From: Bicyclus anynana
Taxonomy: Eukaryota > Arthropoda > Insecta > Lepidoptera > Nymphalidae
Assembly: GCF_947172395.1 (NCBI RefSeq)
Contig: NC_069105.1
Location: forward strand, 11,429,971 to 11,493,970
DNA length: 64,000 nucleotides
Direction of reading: 5' to 3'
The position numbers were made by a program, and so were the translations under genes. Of the stretch, positions 19,554 to 30,339 are shown piece after piece; positions within the stretch are counted from its first letter, which is position 1; each line of letters begins with the position of its first letter. The notes below the pieces were generated by a model that saw only the letters and a list, made by a program, of their open reading frames with translations, ran no database searches and was not told the origin of the DNA.

Positions 19554-20042
19554 TAAAATATAATTGCGAGCGGGCATTTACCTAATTGGAATTCTTTTGT
19601 AATTTATTGTGCATGCAAAGTATATGGTGCGATTGTAAATTTTTACCTCGTTATAGACGTTTATAAACCTTAATAACCTTTTAATAACATAACCTTTTGT
19701 TCTTTTGTCGGTCCTTTTTAATTAATAGTTTTTACAACAACAAAAAAGTAATTCTAATAACCCTACATTAGCACTTTATTCAAACCGCATTTTAGCATGT
19801 TTGTGATGGAATTTATTTACATAATATTATGCATAATGGCAAGGAAAGTTTGGCGTTTAATTAATAGCTTAGGAGACCTTATACCGGAGATGACCGTAAT
19901 TTGACGTAAGATCCTTGAAATTGACTTTCGATGAAGACGCAGTTCCTCAAATAAGAATTTCCTAAATTCAATTTCTAGCTAGAACCCTGGCTAAAGGTAG
20001 TAATCGTGGAGTAGTATATAAACTATCCTTTTCATAAACAGC
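19554..20042. other. AT-rich stretch, nothing recognised
   Basis: No feature was recognised. Confidence 0.4.
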
Positions 20043-20231
20043 CCCCCTAGCCAAGTGGCATGCCGATTCTCTTTCTATGATCGCTAACGCTTCGAAAACT
20101 AGAAAAATGTATGGGAATGACAGATCTTGATCACGTGACCTGTCGATAGCAAATGTCATTCCTATACATCTTTCTAGTTTCGAAGCGTTAGCGATCGTAG
20201 AAAGAGAATCGACGTGCCACTTGACTAGGGG
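20043..20231. mobile_element. Foldback element (FB-1), copy 1
   Basis: Arms of about 75 bases: CTAGCCAAGTGGCATGCCGA at the left and its diverged complement at the right. Shared blocks are GATTCTCTTTCTA, GATCG and ACGCTTCGAAAACTAG. The spacer of about 30 bases contains GATCTTGATCACGTGACC. No transposase and no clear target duplication. Long-arm structure suggests a foldback-type DNA transposon. Confidence 0.8.
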
Positions 20232-20235
20232 AGCA

Positions 20236-20418
20236 GGGCCTGTAGCCAAGTGGCGCGTCGATTCTCTTTCTACGATCGCAAACGCTCTGGAAATTCAAAA
20301 ATGGATAGACATCTGCTACGACAGGTCACGTGATCAAGATCTGTCATTCCTATACACTTTTCTAGTTTTCGAAGCGTCAGCGTTTGTAGAAAGAAAATCA
20401 CCACTTGACTACAGGCCC
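20236..20418. mobile_element. Foldback element (FB-1), copy 2, centre inverted
   Basis: Starts four bases after copy 1. Termini GGGCCTGTAGCCAAGTGG and CCACTTGACTACAGGCCC. Its centre reads GGTCACGTGATCAAGATC, the reverse of copies 1 and 3. The left arm is diverged in its inner half (CTCTGGAAATTC). Confidence 0.8.
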
Positions 20419-20654
20419 AGGTAACTAAAACGCATTAGCAAAATAATTTGGAGTATGACTTGAAACCAAACTGGTAGAAGATTCAATACAATCTTGACGG
20501 TTCAGAAATGCTTGTACGCTAACCTACTTGAGAGAAACGACTTTGAATCGATATGAATTGAATAAACCAAAGAACATTTTCTACAAAGTGCCGACTTGCG
20601 CCTGTTAACTTAAAAAACCTCATGAGCCTGTAAATTGCAGGCACGTGACTGATC

Positions 20655-20720
20655 AACTGATCGTGTGTTGGTCGCAATGTGTATGACATCATGCCGATCG
20701 CGACCAACACACGATCAGTT
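20655..20720. repeat. Perfect 21-bp hairpin (MITE core)
   Basis: AACTGATCGTGTGTTGGTCGC (20655-20675) is repeated exactly inverted at 20700-20720 around a 24-base loop. Blocks GTGTTGGTC and ATGACAT are shared with the MITE at 58409-58535. Confidence 0.85.
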
Positions 20721-21129
20721 TAATCAAACGTCAAGCCGTTAGCGTTGCAGGCATATGGACTTATCAGATGAGTGGCTAGCATAAGCTGCAATTAACGATA
20801 ATCTAGTAAGTATCTATATAACCGAAATATAATCAACGCTACCTACCGACTAATATAGGCACGGCAATGGAATGTAACATACGAGTAAATACCTTGATAC
20901 GAAACAACATAAACGTGCTTCAAAATTATTATTAGGTATATGGCGGCAGGTTTTGAGGAGATCCTTAAATAAAACACAAAAAACAGTGTCGCAATAAATA
21001 ATACCAAAAGTATTTACAGCAACACGCTTATGTCTGATAGGATCTATGAATTATTATTATCTCCTTTACCTGTTTAAATATACCTAGAATCTTTATTTTT
21101 TATATTAAGTATTTATTATGTAGTACATT
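20721..21129. other. Stretch with nothing recognised
   Basis: No feature was recognised between the hairpin and the tandem SINE-B pair. Confidence 0.4.
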
Positions 21130-21407
21130 AACGCAAGCCCAGTGTATATGACCTCTGCCTCCGATTCCATTCATGCACCTCCAACTTTTCAGTTGTGTGC
21201 ATTATAAGAAATTAAATATCACGTGTCTCAAATGATGTAGGAAAACATCGTGAGGAAACCTGCATACCAGAGAATTTTCTTAATTCTCTGCGTGTGTGAA
21301 GTCTGCCAATCCGCATTGGGCCAGCGTGGTGGACTATTGGCCTAACCTCTCTCATTCTGAGAGGAGACTCGAGCTCAGCAGTGAGCCACATATGGGTTGA
21401 TAACATA
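21130..21407 (+). mobile_element. SINE-B, tandem unit 1, box B deleted
   Basis: AACGCAAGCCCAGTGTATAT to GGGTTGATAACAT. The box B stretch is missing: ATTCC runs directly into ATTCATGCACC. The first bases of box A are also reduced. The following 278-base unit is almost identical, including both the deletion and flanking AACGCAAGCC. Confidence 0.85.
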
Positions 21408-21692
21408 AACGCAAGCCGTGATAGCCCAGTGGATATGACCTCTGCCTCCGATTCCATTCATGCACCTCCAACTTTTCAGTTGTGTGCATTATAAGAAATT
21501 AAATATCACGTGTCTCAAATGATGTAGGAAAACATCGTGAGGAAACCTGCATACCAGAGAATTTTCTTAATTCTCTGCGTGTGTGAAGTCTGCCAATCCG
21601 CATTGGACCAGCGTGGTGGACTATTGGCCTAACCTCTCTCATTCTGAGAGGAGACTCGAGCTCAGCAGTCAGCCGAATATGGGTTGATAACG
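21408..21692 (+). mobile_element. SINE-B, tandem unit 2, box B deleted
   Basis: Same deletion as unit 1, with GTGATAGCCCAGTGG preserved at the head. The shared deletion and flank show that the pair arose by duplication of one inserted copy. Confidence 0.85.
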
Positions 21693-21755
21693 AACATAAA
21701 GGCATATGAAGAAATACGCTATTAATAAAAAGCGAAACGTCAATCATAAAATTTG

Positions 21756-21818
21756 GTAGGGAGGTAGTTTAGTTAGTAGACGAACACTGAGTACGTATTT
21801 TGCGACAGGGCCGGAACA
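21756..21818 (+). repeat. Unclassified two-copy repeat, copy 2
   Basis: Matches the minus strand of 1739-1812 (AGGGAGGTAGTTTA, TTTGCGACAGGG). Confidence 0.45.
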
Positions 21819-22352
21819 AATTCACCCGATTACTTTAATACTACTAATAACAAAGAGAAAATAATCTAAGTCTCTCTCTCTAAGAGATTTCTGGCTTATC
21901 AATAAAAAAAAAAACAAATTAACTATCTAGTTACAGCATCGCAAATATTTACGCGAAATGTAAAAAAAATATCCATTCGTCACGTTAATGACATATTAAG
22001 CAATATAGTACACGACACACGACAGACATAAAAGAAGTACTGCCAAAGAACGTGTGAATGATAAGACATGGATTGAATGAATTGAATGGAGGTTGCAGGG
22101 CTAAAGTTCAACATTATAATAATGTTACACCATTCGATGTAATATAAGGTATTATGAAACATATAAAGCAGGTTAATTTGGCGCCCTTTTTAACGCCTGA
22201 CTTTTTTGGTCAATTAATTAAGGTTTTTTTATTTATTGTTAATAAGCATAGATATGGTATTTAAATGGAGATACAGATATTGAAAGTGTCCCTTTGAAAC
22301 TTGCCAAATTTGTATTTTCGAAGTTTTAGAATAGTTAAAGATAATCACACAA
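21819..22352. other. AT-rich stretch, nothing recognised
   Basis: A short CT repeat lies near 21870. No gene or transposon end was recognised. Confidence 0.4.
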
Positions 22353-22557
22353 TCACACTAATATTATAAAGGCGAAAGTTTGTGTGTAAGTGTGAAAGTG
22401 TGTAAGTGTGTAAGTATGCTTGTTCGGCTGAAATTTGGAATGGAAATAGATGTTATTCAGGATTAACACATACTTTTTATCCGCGAAAACCCCATGGTTC
22501 TAGAGGGTTTTACAAAAAACTAAATTCCACGCGGACGAAATCGCAGGCGTCCGCTAG
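22353..22557 (+). mobile_element. Helitron (H1) with a GTGTAA-rich 5' part
   Basis: A|TCACACTAATATTATAAAG to GGCGTCCGCTAG|T. The region where other copies read TTGTTACTCTTTAACG is replaced by a GTGTAAGTGTGA-type simple repeat. Confidence 0.85.
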
Positions 22558-22794
22558 TTAAATCTAAATACGTTTAATATTAAAGCTGATTTCAATAAAA
22601 TCCCAAATTCAGAGCAAAATCTACCTTAGACGGGTGAAAATATTTCGTTTAACGTATTTGCAATGCGAGTACCTACTTGAAAAGTCCACCTAAAAGTTGT
22701 TTTCGGCACTCATTTAGTGAGGACGTTTTTGAGTCGCTGAAAGTGAGTCTTTTTTTATAAGAGGTCAATATTAGTAAGATTAAGAAGTAAATAA

Positions 22795-22905
22795 ATGAAT
22801 GAATGAACTATACTTTATTGTATACCAAAAATAAAAATATAATAATAAAGAAATTAACTAATGTACAATTGGCGGCCTTATAACTTTTGAGCGATCTCTT
22901 TTTCT
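22795..22905 (-). mobile_element. LINE 3' end (GGCGGCC type)
   Basis: Complement of a LINE tail with GGCCGCC, a GAGATCGCT block and an ACAATAAAGTATA end. Related tails are at 26495-26640 and 44905-45055. Confidence 0.6.
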
Positions 22906-23680
22906 TATAAACAAACCCTCAATTATTCAAGTATAAATCGCATTTATTTACTACTCAAATTTAACCTTGAAATCGACGCCATATCAACAAAATAAAGTAT
23001 TAAATATAAATAGATTTATGTTAAATATTCAGATTATCAAATTTAATTAATATCTACATAATATAGAATACATTTAACCCAAATCAAAGCCGTAAATCAT
23101 TTATACATAATACAAACATGATAATAAAACTTTTCATTGGAAAAAAAATCATAAATTATGATACTCGAATGTGCCAAATATCACAGTAAGCTTAAGCGAG
23201 TAGCAATCCATTTTTAGAAACTTCTATGTCTGTGTTGCTATCTGTAGGTACAATATGAAGTCGTTGGTCGCTCTATGCCTTCTATTCAAAAATGGCTGTC
23301 ATCAAAGATTGGTTGTCACTCATTCATAATAATCAGCCTTCTTTAACCCTAAAATGGGCATGTCTTTGCGGCCAACGTCGTGGGCGCGCGATTTTGCCGC
23401 TACTTTTCATTGATGATTTTAAAAATAAATACAACAATTTTATTAATTATTTTTTTTTATAATTTAGGTAAATTACAAATAAAAAATGATAAACTAGCAT
23501 ATTCATTGATTTTTTTGTAACTAAGGATTTTTTGTTTATCAAAGATTTTGGACAGCATCACATTTTAAATTAATTTTTTACATTTTCCCATACATACTAT
23601 AAAACATGGAGATATACAAAACTATATTTTTTTACATTCAGCCCTTGTGTAACTCCAGACTATAATCTATCTCAATTCTG
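22906..23680. other. AT-rich stretch, nothing recognised
   Basis: A small GC-richer patch (23360-23400) contains GGGCGCGCG but no coding frame. Confidence 0.4.
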
Positions 23681-23907
23681 AATTTGGTTCAGTAGACGCG
23701 ACGTGAAAGAGTAACAAACATTCATACCATCATAAACATCTGTTTTTCCCAAAAACCATGGATTTCTTTAGGATTTTGGATGTATTAATTTAGGGTAATT
23801 TATTATCTTCATTTTAAATTTCAGCCAAATCAGTCCAGTAGTTGCGGCGTTAATGAGTAACAAACATCCAAACATTCATACAAACTTTCGCGTTTATAAT
23901 ATTATAG
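23681..23907 (-). mobile_element. Helitron (H1), 3' end lost, two 5' regions
   Basis: The right end GCGTTTATAATATTATAG is the H1 5' terminus. The block GAGTAACAAACATCC occurs at 23852 and in diverged form at 23709, so the copy resembles the long subfamily (2811-3187) truncated at its CTAG side. Confidence 0.65.
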
Positions 23908-24559
23908 TTTATTCTTTTGGTACAAAACGATACTCGTTCTAATACATGTACCAATAGTAAACAGTATATACACTATTTGACAACGTCCGTTGACCTCTGG
24001 TCATTTACTGTACTAAATGTCTCCTGCGGAGACTAGAACGGCAACTCTCGCTGAATTCTCTATAGAGATCATTACAACCCTCTCTCCTAGCTTACAGTAG
24101 CCCTGAGGACAATACAAAAGGAACGATTGACGTAAACAGCTCAACTAGAGCTCAACAATTTAACTATGTCCACTGTATGAATGTCAGAGGTTGCGAGAAA
24201 GCGATGTTACGACTTGGTTGCGTAACCACACCTCACATTGAGTAATATCAGGTGGTTATCCGGATGAATCTATGATTTTTTTTTAATGATGAACAATATG
24301 ATTTTCTTAATGAGATATTTTCCTAACATTCACGTAAGCAATATAATTTTGTACCAAAAATAATAACTCTATCATTTGGTTGCCCGAATATCAATGTTTT
24401 TTTAATAATAATCTAGTTAATTCTCGAATTCCTTTCGCATAACCGGTATTTTTTTACTATTACATTTTTTCTGCGTATATAAGTAGGTGCCTATGTTTCC
24501 TTGAGGATCCAATAGCAATTCTTTTTTTGAGTTTTTGGGATTAAAATTATCCTATATCA
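23908..24559. other. Unrecognised, includes a GC-richer 250-bp patch
   Basis: Around 23980-24240 the base composition is more balanced, with CTGCGGAGACTAGAACGG and GGTTGCGTAACCACACC. No frame or known transposon could be read. Confidence 0.35.
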
Positions 24560-24959
24560 ATATATATACATATATATATAATTTTTTCTTTCATATACTT
24601 ACGTAATAATTAATAAATATTATTTTAGTGTATATATATAGTGTGTGTATATATATACCTATTATACTAACTTATAAAAACCATTAAATTATTATTAATT
24701 AGTATTGATGTTTTTTCGGGCATTTAAATTTTTATGTTTTGTTAAATTGTTAAGTATATTATTGTTATTGATTAATGTTTTTGTATTTAAATTAGTAATG
24801 TTTTCTTTCTTTTTTTTCTCTTTTATGTTATTTTTGTCATAGTTTGTAATTTTGTTTGTAATTATCTATTATTATAATGTATGTATAGCCTGGGAAGACG
24901 AATTGGGCAACTGTAATGTCTTCCCGGGTATTGATTAAGTAAATAAATAAATAAATAAA
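24560..24959 (+). mobile_element. AT microsatellites and a LINE-like 3' tail
   Basis: TATATATA and TGTGTGTATATA tracts (24560-24660) are followed by T-rich DNA, then a hairpin GGGAAGAC/GTCTTCCC (24892-24899, 24918-24925) and a terminal (AAAT)n run. A hairpin plus short-repeat tail suggests a LINE 3' UTR; the family is not identified. Confidence 0.4.
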
Positions 24960-25575
24960 ATTCGCTGTCCAAAACTTAATTTTGTATTCCAAAAGACGGT
25001 TATTTATGGCATTTTTAAATTAAAAACAATAATAGCCCCGCAGTAGGCTCCTCTTCGCTTATGTAATCAAAATGCGGTTCGCCATGACAGAGAGTCGATG
25101 TCTGACCACAAATCAATTCACTCAAATTGAGGGTATTGACTATAAAGATATCGAGGTTATAATTTTTGATATGCACTATAGTGTTGTACTGTAAGCACGT
25201 TCAAAATTAAAATTCGTTGGTCTTCACGGCAATTGCTTGTACTTAGTTCTCAGACCAATAATTTTATAGGACCTGCCTCGCTAGACGTTACGTTTCTGTC
25301 AAAGTATATGATTAACGATCTAATGCGATTATAAAAACTTTCTCTATATAATCGATGTTAAATAGTTGTAATCGTGTTTGTCGGTTAAAGAGCTCCGTAA
25401 AAATACCTTTCTGTGTAATTGAATGGTGTAAAAAACAGGCAAAAACTTCTAATTTAGTATAAGATATCTACCAAATGTAAGCTCGTTTTCCTCAGAAAAT
25501 GACAGACAATTTTGTTCGTGACTATGAGTGTGATACAGGTCCTTCTATAATTGGTCTGAGACTTAGTTAGATCTA
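24960..25575. other. Stretch with nothing recognised
   Basis: No feature was recognised. Confidence 0.4.
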
Positions 25576-25862
25576 TCTATTCTTATAATAAAAAACTGTT
25601 CTCTACTTTTAAGATATTTAGAAAATTTTAAATGGAGTGCATTATTTATAATCGTTACTGAAGCCAAAAATATTGTTTTATTTGTCTCTCTGTCCGTGTT
25701 TTTGTTGAGTCATTTAATAGTTTCAACGTGATCAAGTTAAAACTACTAAACAAATTCAAATGATGTGAAACATGCGAAAATAGTTGGGGTTGGAAAAGGG
25801 TGAAATAGGGGTTGAAAGTTTACGTCGATTTTAACTCGGATACAGTCACGGGCGTCTGCTAG
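25576..25862 (+). mobile_element. Helitron, divergent family
   Basis: A|TCTATTCTTATAATAAAA at the start, ACGGGCGTCTGCTAG|T at the end. The body (GGGGTTGGAAAAGGGTG, AGGGGTTGAAAG) differs from H1 and H2 but resembles 51183-51415. Confidence 0.65.
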
Positions 25863-26225
25863 TACTAAATAAACGTGCCCTAAATATTAGTGCCAATAGA
25901 GCCTTTTAAAGCTATTAAAATAGTCGCATTTATATTTAAATCAACCATCAACCATCAATTAGAATGACCACAACATTATTATAAACAAAACGTTTTTATA
26001 ACATACAGAATTTAAGTCGATTATAAATCAAAGTAGGAAGCTTTTAAATTAATATAAACCTTTTTAGAATATCAATTATAATAATTTATTAAACCTCCGC
26101 TAAGTTCATCACTCGTTTGCCATTATTAACAAGGTCAAAAAGATTAGTAAATAAATAAGATAATGTATGGAAACAAATGTAAATTTGCGAAAACAACAAC
26201 AAGTAAAATATGTTTAGATGATTAA

Positions 26226-26330
26226 CTAGCGGACGCCCGCAACTTCAGCCTCGTGGATTTTATTTCTAATACCTTTTTTCTTTACGCCAGACACACATAG
26301 TCAAGTAAATCATCAAGTCTGCAGTGCACC
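26226..26330 (-). mobile_element. Helitron (H1) 3' end fragment
   Basis: A|CTAGCGGACGCCCGCAAC starts the fragment; homology fades after about 50 bases, so the right limit is arbitrary. Confidence 0.6.
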
Positions 26331-26431
26331 CTGGGGTGTGAAAGTAAAAAATATATCAAATTATGGTTAATAGTTATAATTTCGACATTTTTTTGACATG
26401 ACAACGTCTTATAATTCGATGGAGCCGTTAA

Positions 26432-26493
26432 GGCGTTAGTACGATGTCGTGTAGAAACCAAAAAGGGCTAACTTGTAAAAATAATGGAAAAAA
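26432..26493 (+). mobile_element. SINE-A fragment, internally deleted
   Basis: GTACGATGTCGTGTAGAAAC joined directly to GGGCTAACTTGTAA and an A-rich end. Confidence 0.6.
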
Positions 26494-26494
26494 A

Positions 26495-26640
26495 AATTCA
26501 AGGTTGTCTGGAGGAGATCGCTTTCAGCGATAAGACGGCCTTTGCGCATCTTACTTTTATGTTGTATTTTTTTTTCTTATTTTGTGTATCTTTGTTTTTA
26601 TTGTGTGCAATAAAGAATTAAAATAATTAATAATAATAAA
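26495..26640 (+). mobile_element. LINE 3' end (GAGATCGCT type)
   Basis: GTCTGGAGGAGATCGCTTTC, AGCGATAAGACGGCCTTTGC, then T-rich DNA and TGTGTGCAATAAAGAATT with a (TAA)n tail. AATAAAG provides a polyadenylation-like signal. This is a common LINE tail in Lepidoptera, here 5'-truncated. Confidence 0.65.
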
Positions 26641-27129
26641 ATTAAAAAAAGAGACATAAATAAATGAGAGTAAAAATATTTAAGTAATAAACGTAGTATT
26701 AACGAAACAAATCGAACAGCCAACAACGCGTGTAAGTGTGCAAGTGGGTCGTTCGGCATCTTCCGTGAGAATCCGCCACAATGCCAGATAACATCCAACC
26801 TCGGTTAGCTCTGCATTTCCACTATGTTGAAAGCATTTTGTTAAGCTATTTCGACTTAGTACCGCGGCTTTAAGATTTGTTGTACGTGGAATCTAAAAAA
26901 ATGACGAAGATCTAAGGTAACACACATTAAAAAAAACATACGCCTCGAATTAAGATCCTCCTTTTATTGAAGTCGGTTAATAAAGGAAAAGGTCGAAAGC
27001 GAAGTGCTTTCCCTCCGTCAGTATTTTTGTTGATAGCGCATCACGAAATATAATAATCGCTAGACGTAGAAAAATGAAATTCAGCTGGGAGTTTATATTT
27101 AATCACCAACCACCAACCAACTCCTTGTT
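26641..27129. other. Unrecognised stretch
   Basis: A 66-codon antisense frame spans 26598-26798 but starts inside the LINE tail and has no recognised domain. TTGAAGTCGGTTAATA near 26970 is an end-like scrap of the AACCGACTTC MITE. Confidence 0.4.
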
Positions 27130-27457
27130 GGCCTCCGTGGCGCAGTGGTATGCGCGGTGGATTTACAAGACGGAGGTCCTGGGTTCGATCCCCGGCTGGG
27201 CTAATTGAGGTTTTCTCAATTGGTTCAGGTCTGGTGGGAGGCTTCGGCCGTGGCTAGTTACCACCCTGCCGACAAAGACGTACCGCCAAGCGATTTAGCG
27301 TTCCGGTACGATGTCGTGTAGAAACCGAATGGGGTGTGGATATTCATCCTCCTCCTAACAAGTTAGCCCGCTACCATCTTAGATTGCACCATCACTTAAC
27401 ATCAGATGAGATTGTAGTCAAGGGCTAACATTAACATGTAAAGAATAAAAAAAAAAT
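27130..27457 (+). mobile_element. SINE-A, full length, well preserved
   Basis: GGCCTCCGTGGCGCAGTGGT to AAAGAATAAAAAAAAAA. Both promoter-like boxes are intact, so this copy is among those most likely to be transcribed by RNA polymerase III. Confidence 0.9.
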
Positions 27458-28086
27458 GTGTATCGTGAACCCCCATTTTAATGTCACATCAACGTAGACC
27501 CCTACCGAGTCTTCTGTAGACCCCTGGGGGTCCACCTGGACCACTTTGGGAATCAATGCTCTAGAGAGTCTAGAGTATGAAGTAAATTTCGAAAAATTGG
27601 CGACATTTAACTGAACAATTTTTTGAAAGATTAAAATTAATTCCACGGAATATACTACAGTCAGCTTATCCGTTACAAAACGAACCTTATCTCAAAAGTT
27701 AAATAGGTGTGTTACTCAACGTTTTTGTATTAGGCAACGGTATCATCTCCAATTATATAAGGCCAATTGGTACGGTTACGAATGATACAATCCCCTTCGT
27801 CGGAACTATATGCCATTGGCATTTGAATACATTTGACCGATCCATTCAGATACTCTTGATGGTATTAATTTAATTCACTTTTGTCGAAATCTAATTTCCG
27901 ATTTTTATTTATTGAGAAAGAATACAATAAGGAACTTAAGCTAACTCATCCTAATAACTATACAAATCATGCCCACGTGGAATGGTGGCAAGAATACTGG
28001 CTGCATTTGTCTTCCGCCACCAGTCGAGGCAACTAGCCGCGGTTAGATGATAATAATAATGTTAAATTCATATTTTTTGTTAAATA
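27458..28086. other. Unrecognised stretch
   Basis: A short LINE-like phrase (GGTGGCAAGAATACTGGCTG near 27985) is present; no gene. Confidence 0.4.
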
Positions 28087-28310
28087 AATGCCTTTTTTAT
28101 CTAGTAGGTTGCCTCAACCTACTAGATAAAAGAGGCATTGATTTGTACTAAAACGAAAGCTCCTGGCCAAATTATCATTAATGATAGTTAATAATGGTTA
28201 ATAATGTTTTGGCCAGGAAATATTTAGGCATCCCACTCGTAATATATTTTTAACGTACCTAAATTGATATATCCAATATAAAGGAAGGTGAAGGTCGTTT
28301 CTAATACAAA
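28087..28310 (+). mobile_element. Foldback element FB-2, copy 1
   Basis: A 25-base hairpin with a 3-base loop (28087-28111 and 28115-28139, one mismatch) is followed by a second fold, CTCCTGGCCAAA and TTTTGGCCAGGA (28160-28218), around TTAATGATAGTTAATAATGG. A related copy at 59340-59480 shares the TGATAGTTAATAATGGTTAA core, the GCCAGGA block and the GGTGAAGGTCGTT end. Confidence 0.6.
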
Positions 28311-28324
28311 TCGACATCTACCGA

Positions 28325-28340
28325 CCCCCCCCCCCCCCCC
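28325..28340. repeat. Poly-C run, 16 bases
   Basis: A pure cytosine homopolymer directly after the FB-2 copy. Length may be unreliable in the assembly. Confidence 0.8.
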
Positions 28341-28934
28341 TTGGAGTAGCTCAAAACTCAAACAGTTTTTGGATTGCATTTTTCTCGATCGATGTACTCA
28401 AGTTAAGCTTGTTGGGTTGCTCCCTACCGATGGTTAAAAAATCTCGACTCATGTATTTCTTTCACAACTCTAATACGTTTTTTTCTAGATTTCCTGTACT
28501 ATATTATTCATCTTCAATTGGACATTACATTCAAAGTCATACTGACTTCCCGGAATAGTTTGACATTACTTTACCACATTTCATCTTAATTCTAGGTTAC
28601 CTCATTAAACCGACGCGTTACGAAGGATTACGCATATGTCCAACGCAACCATAAACTTGCCCAAGCAATTGTTTTGTGTTTGATAGCTTTTCGACAGATG
28701 TAAATAGCCGTTCGCAAATTAGTCTCAGCCAAGATAAAGAAGTGCTTTTCAGTCTAAATAACGCGGATGGGGCAATGCCTATTATTTACGAATTAGAAAT
28801 AATTCTCACGCCTGTATACCCACAGCGAGCGGTTGTTAGCTCAATACACTTCCCAAATTGCTTTGTTTAAAACTCTAGCTCCGAGTCATTCAGTTCATTC
28901 AAAAATGTTACGTTGTTGTCGCGTACAATTTATT
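28341..28934. other. Unrecognised; contains an orphan 64-codon frame
   Basis: Frame 28676-28870 on the plus strand starts MFDSFSTDVNSRSQISLSQD; it has mixed composition and no hydrophobic run. It has no recognised similarity and no splice context, so it is not called as a gene. Confidence 0.3.
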
Positions 28935-29438
28935 TATATAACATTTCTTGTTATGAAAATGAGACTAAATTGTAGACATTGTTTTAATTGCAAAAATTTG
29001 CATCACGGTAACTGTGCAAAAATGCAAAAAAATAGGTATATCTTAAAATGTTTTCAGTGACAATCAAAGCTGTGGAATTCTCTTCCAGCTTCCGTTTTTG
29101 CTTATATAACATTTCTTGTTATGAAAATGAGACTAAATTGTAGACATTGTTTTAATTACAAAAATTTACATCACGGTAACTGTGCAAAAATGCAAAAAAA
29201 ATAGGTATATGTAAAAATGTTTTCAGTGATAATCAAAGCTGTGGAATTCTCTTCCAGCTTCCGTTTTCCCTATTATATAACATTTCTTGTTATGAAAATG
29301 AGACTAAATTGTGAACTTTTTTTTAATTACCATACATCACTGCAGCTGTGTAAAAGTCCAAAAAAGTTAGGTTACTTCTAAAAATGTTTTCAGTGACAAT
29401 CAAAGCTATGGAATGTTCTTCCAACTTCCGTTTTGCCT
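28935..29438 (+). repeat. Three tandem units of about 168 bp
   Basis: Unit starts at 28935, 29103 and 29274 share TATATAACATTTCTTGTTAT at the beginning and GTGGAATTCTCTTCCAGCTT near the end. Units 1 and 2 are nearly identical; unit 3 is more diverged. One frame of the unit end reads LWNSLPASVF, a phrase found near the C-terminus of many LINE reverse transcriptases, so the repeat may have grown out of a LINE fragment. Confidence 0.8.
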
Positions 29439-29454
29439 AACAACATGAGGATCA

Positions 29455-29741
29455 AAAATTCAAAATTCAAAATTAATTTATTTCAATTAGGCTTACTTTA
29501 CAAGCACTTTTGAAACGTCAAGTTATGTCATGGTTTAATGGTGGTAGATAAGTGAAGACGAAAACTTAAAATTAAAGTTACGAGAGTTCCAAAGGAGTCC
29601 GAGACGAGCCCACAACAAACTCAGCCAAGTGTCATGGTTTAATGGTGGTAAGTAAAGTCGAAAACTTAAAATTAAAGTTACGAGGTTTCCAAAGGAGCCT
29701 TGGTCCGAGAAGAGCCCACAACAAACTCAGCCAAGAATTAA
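29455..29741 (-). mobile_element. CR1/Jockey LINE 3' UTR with internal duplication
   Basis: The minus strand holds GTTGTGGGCTC, ACGTTTCAAAAGTGCTTGTA and ends in AATTTTGAATTTTG. The block from GTCATGGTTTAATGGTGG to AACAAACTCAGCCAAG occurs twice (29526-29624 and 29632-29741). It is a 3' UTR without coding sequence. Confidence 0.7.
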
Positions 29742-30008
29742 TAGGCTATATCAGCCAAAAATGAATAGGGTCTGTATGTCCTAGAGTGAATAGGCCTTCT
29801 GGGCAAGCTCTTTCCACCATTATTATACTGTGTGTATAAAAAATGTGTATAAAAAGATAAAGAACCTCTTGTTTAAAAAAATAATTTTAATAGTCATTAG
29901 TCAGCACTAATAGCACTAAGCAAGTTATTTGTCTAAAGATTCACATGGGTAATTAGTTGCGAGCCATAATTCACTGTCCTTACAATTACTCATGTATTGA
30001 GACACTGG

Positions 30009-30339
30009 TAAAGTCTTGGACACACTGAAGCAAATGCAATTGCGTTCAAGGTTACGTTCTGTGTTGTACAGGGGCGCGATTCCGCTATTTTACACGAACT
30101 ACGAACTTTTCGCCTACAACACGTCTTAATAGAATTTCAACTTTATATTTAAAGGATGCCAAAATGACAATGGTACTATCAACAAAGTTGCCATAGAAAC
30201 GAGCAATGAACGAACAGTACTGGAACTTTACCAAATGCTATGGCTGAGCACACTGGTTTGAGTAAGAGTGTCCCAGCCTATCGATCCTTTGCTAAATTGC
30301 CAGTCGGTGTGTCAATGAATGGCGAAACTGTAATAACTT
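30009..30339 (+). repeat. Unclassified module, A-B arrangement
   Basis: Block A (30009-30151: AAGTCTTGGACACACTGA, CGATTCCGCTATTTTACACG) and block B (30269-30339: GTCCCAGCCTATCG, AAATTGCCAGTCGG) both reappear inverted at 30640-30897. No coding potential and no known family. Confidence 0.65.

Noticed and set aside
20043..20231. MicroRNA precursor
   Set aside because: Arms are about 75 bases and belong to a repeated foldback family; nothing indicates precise processing.
28325..28340. Poly-C run as a functional i-motif
   Set aside because: Homopolymers of this kind are common in assemblies and no context supports function.
28935..29438. CRISPR-like array
   Set aside because: Only three units, contiguous without unique spacers, in a eukaryotic context.
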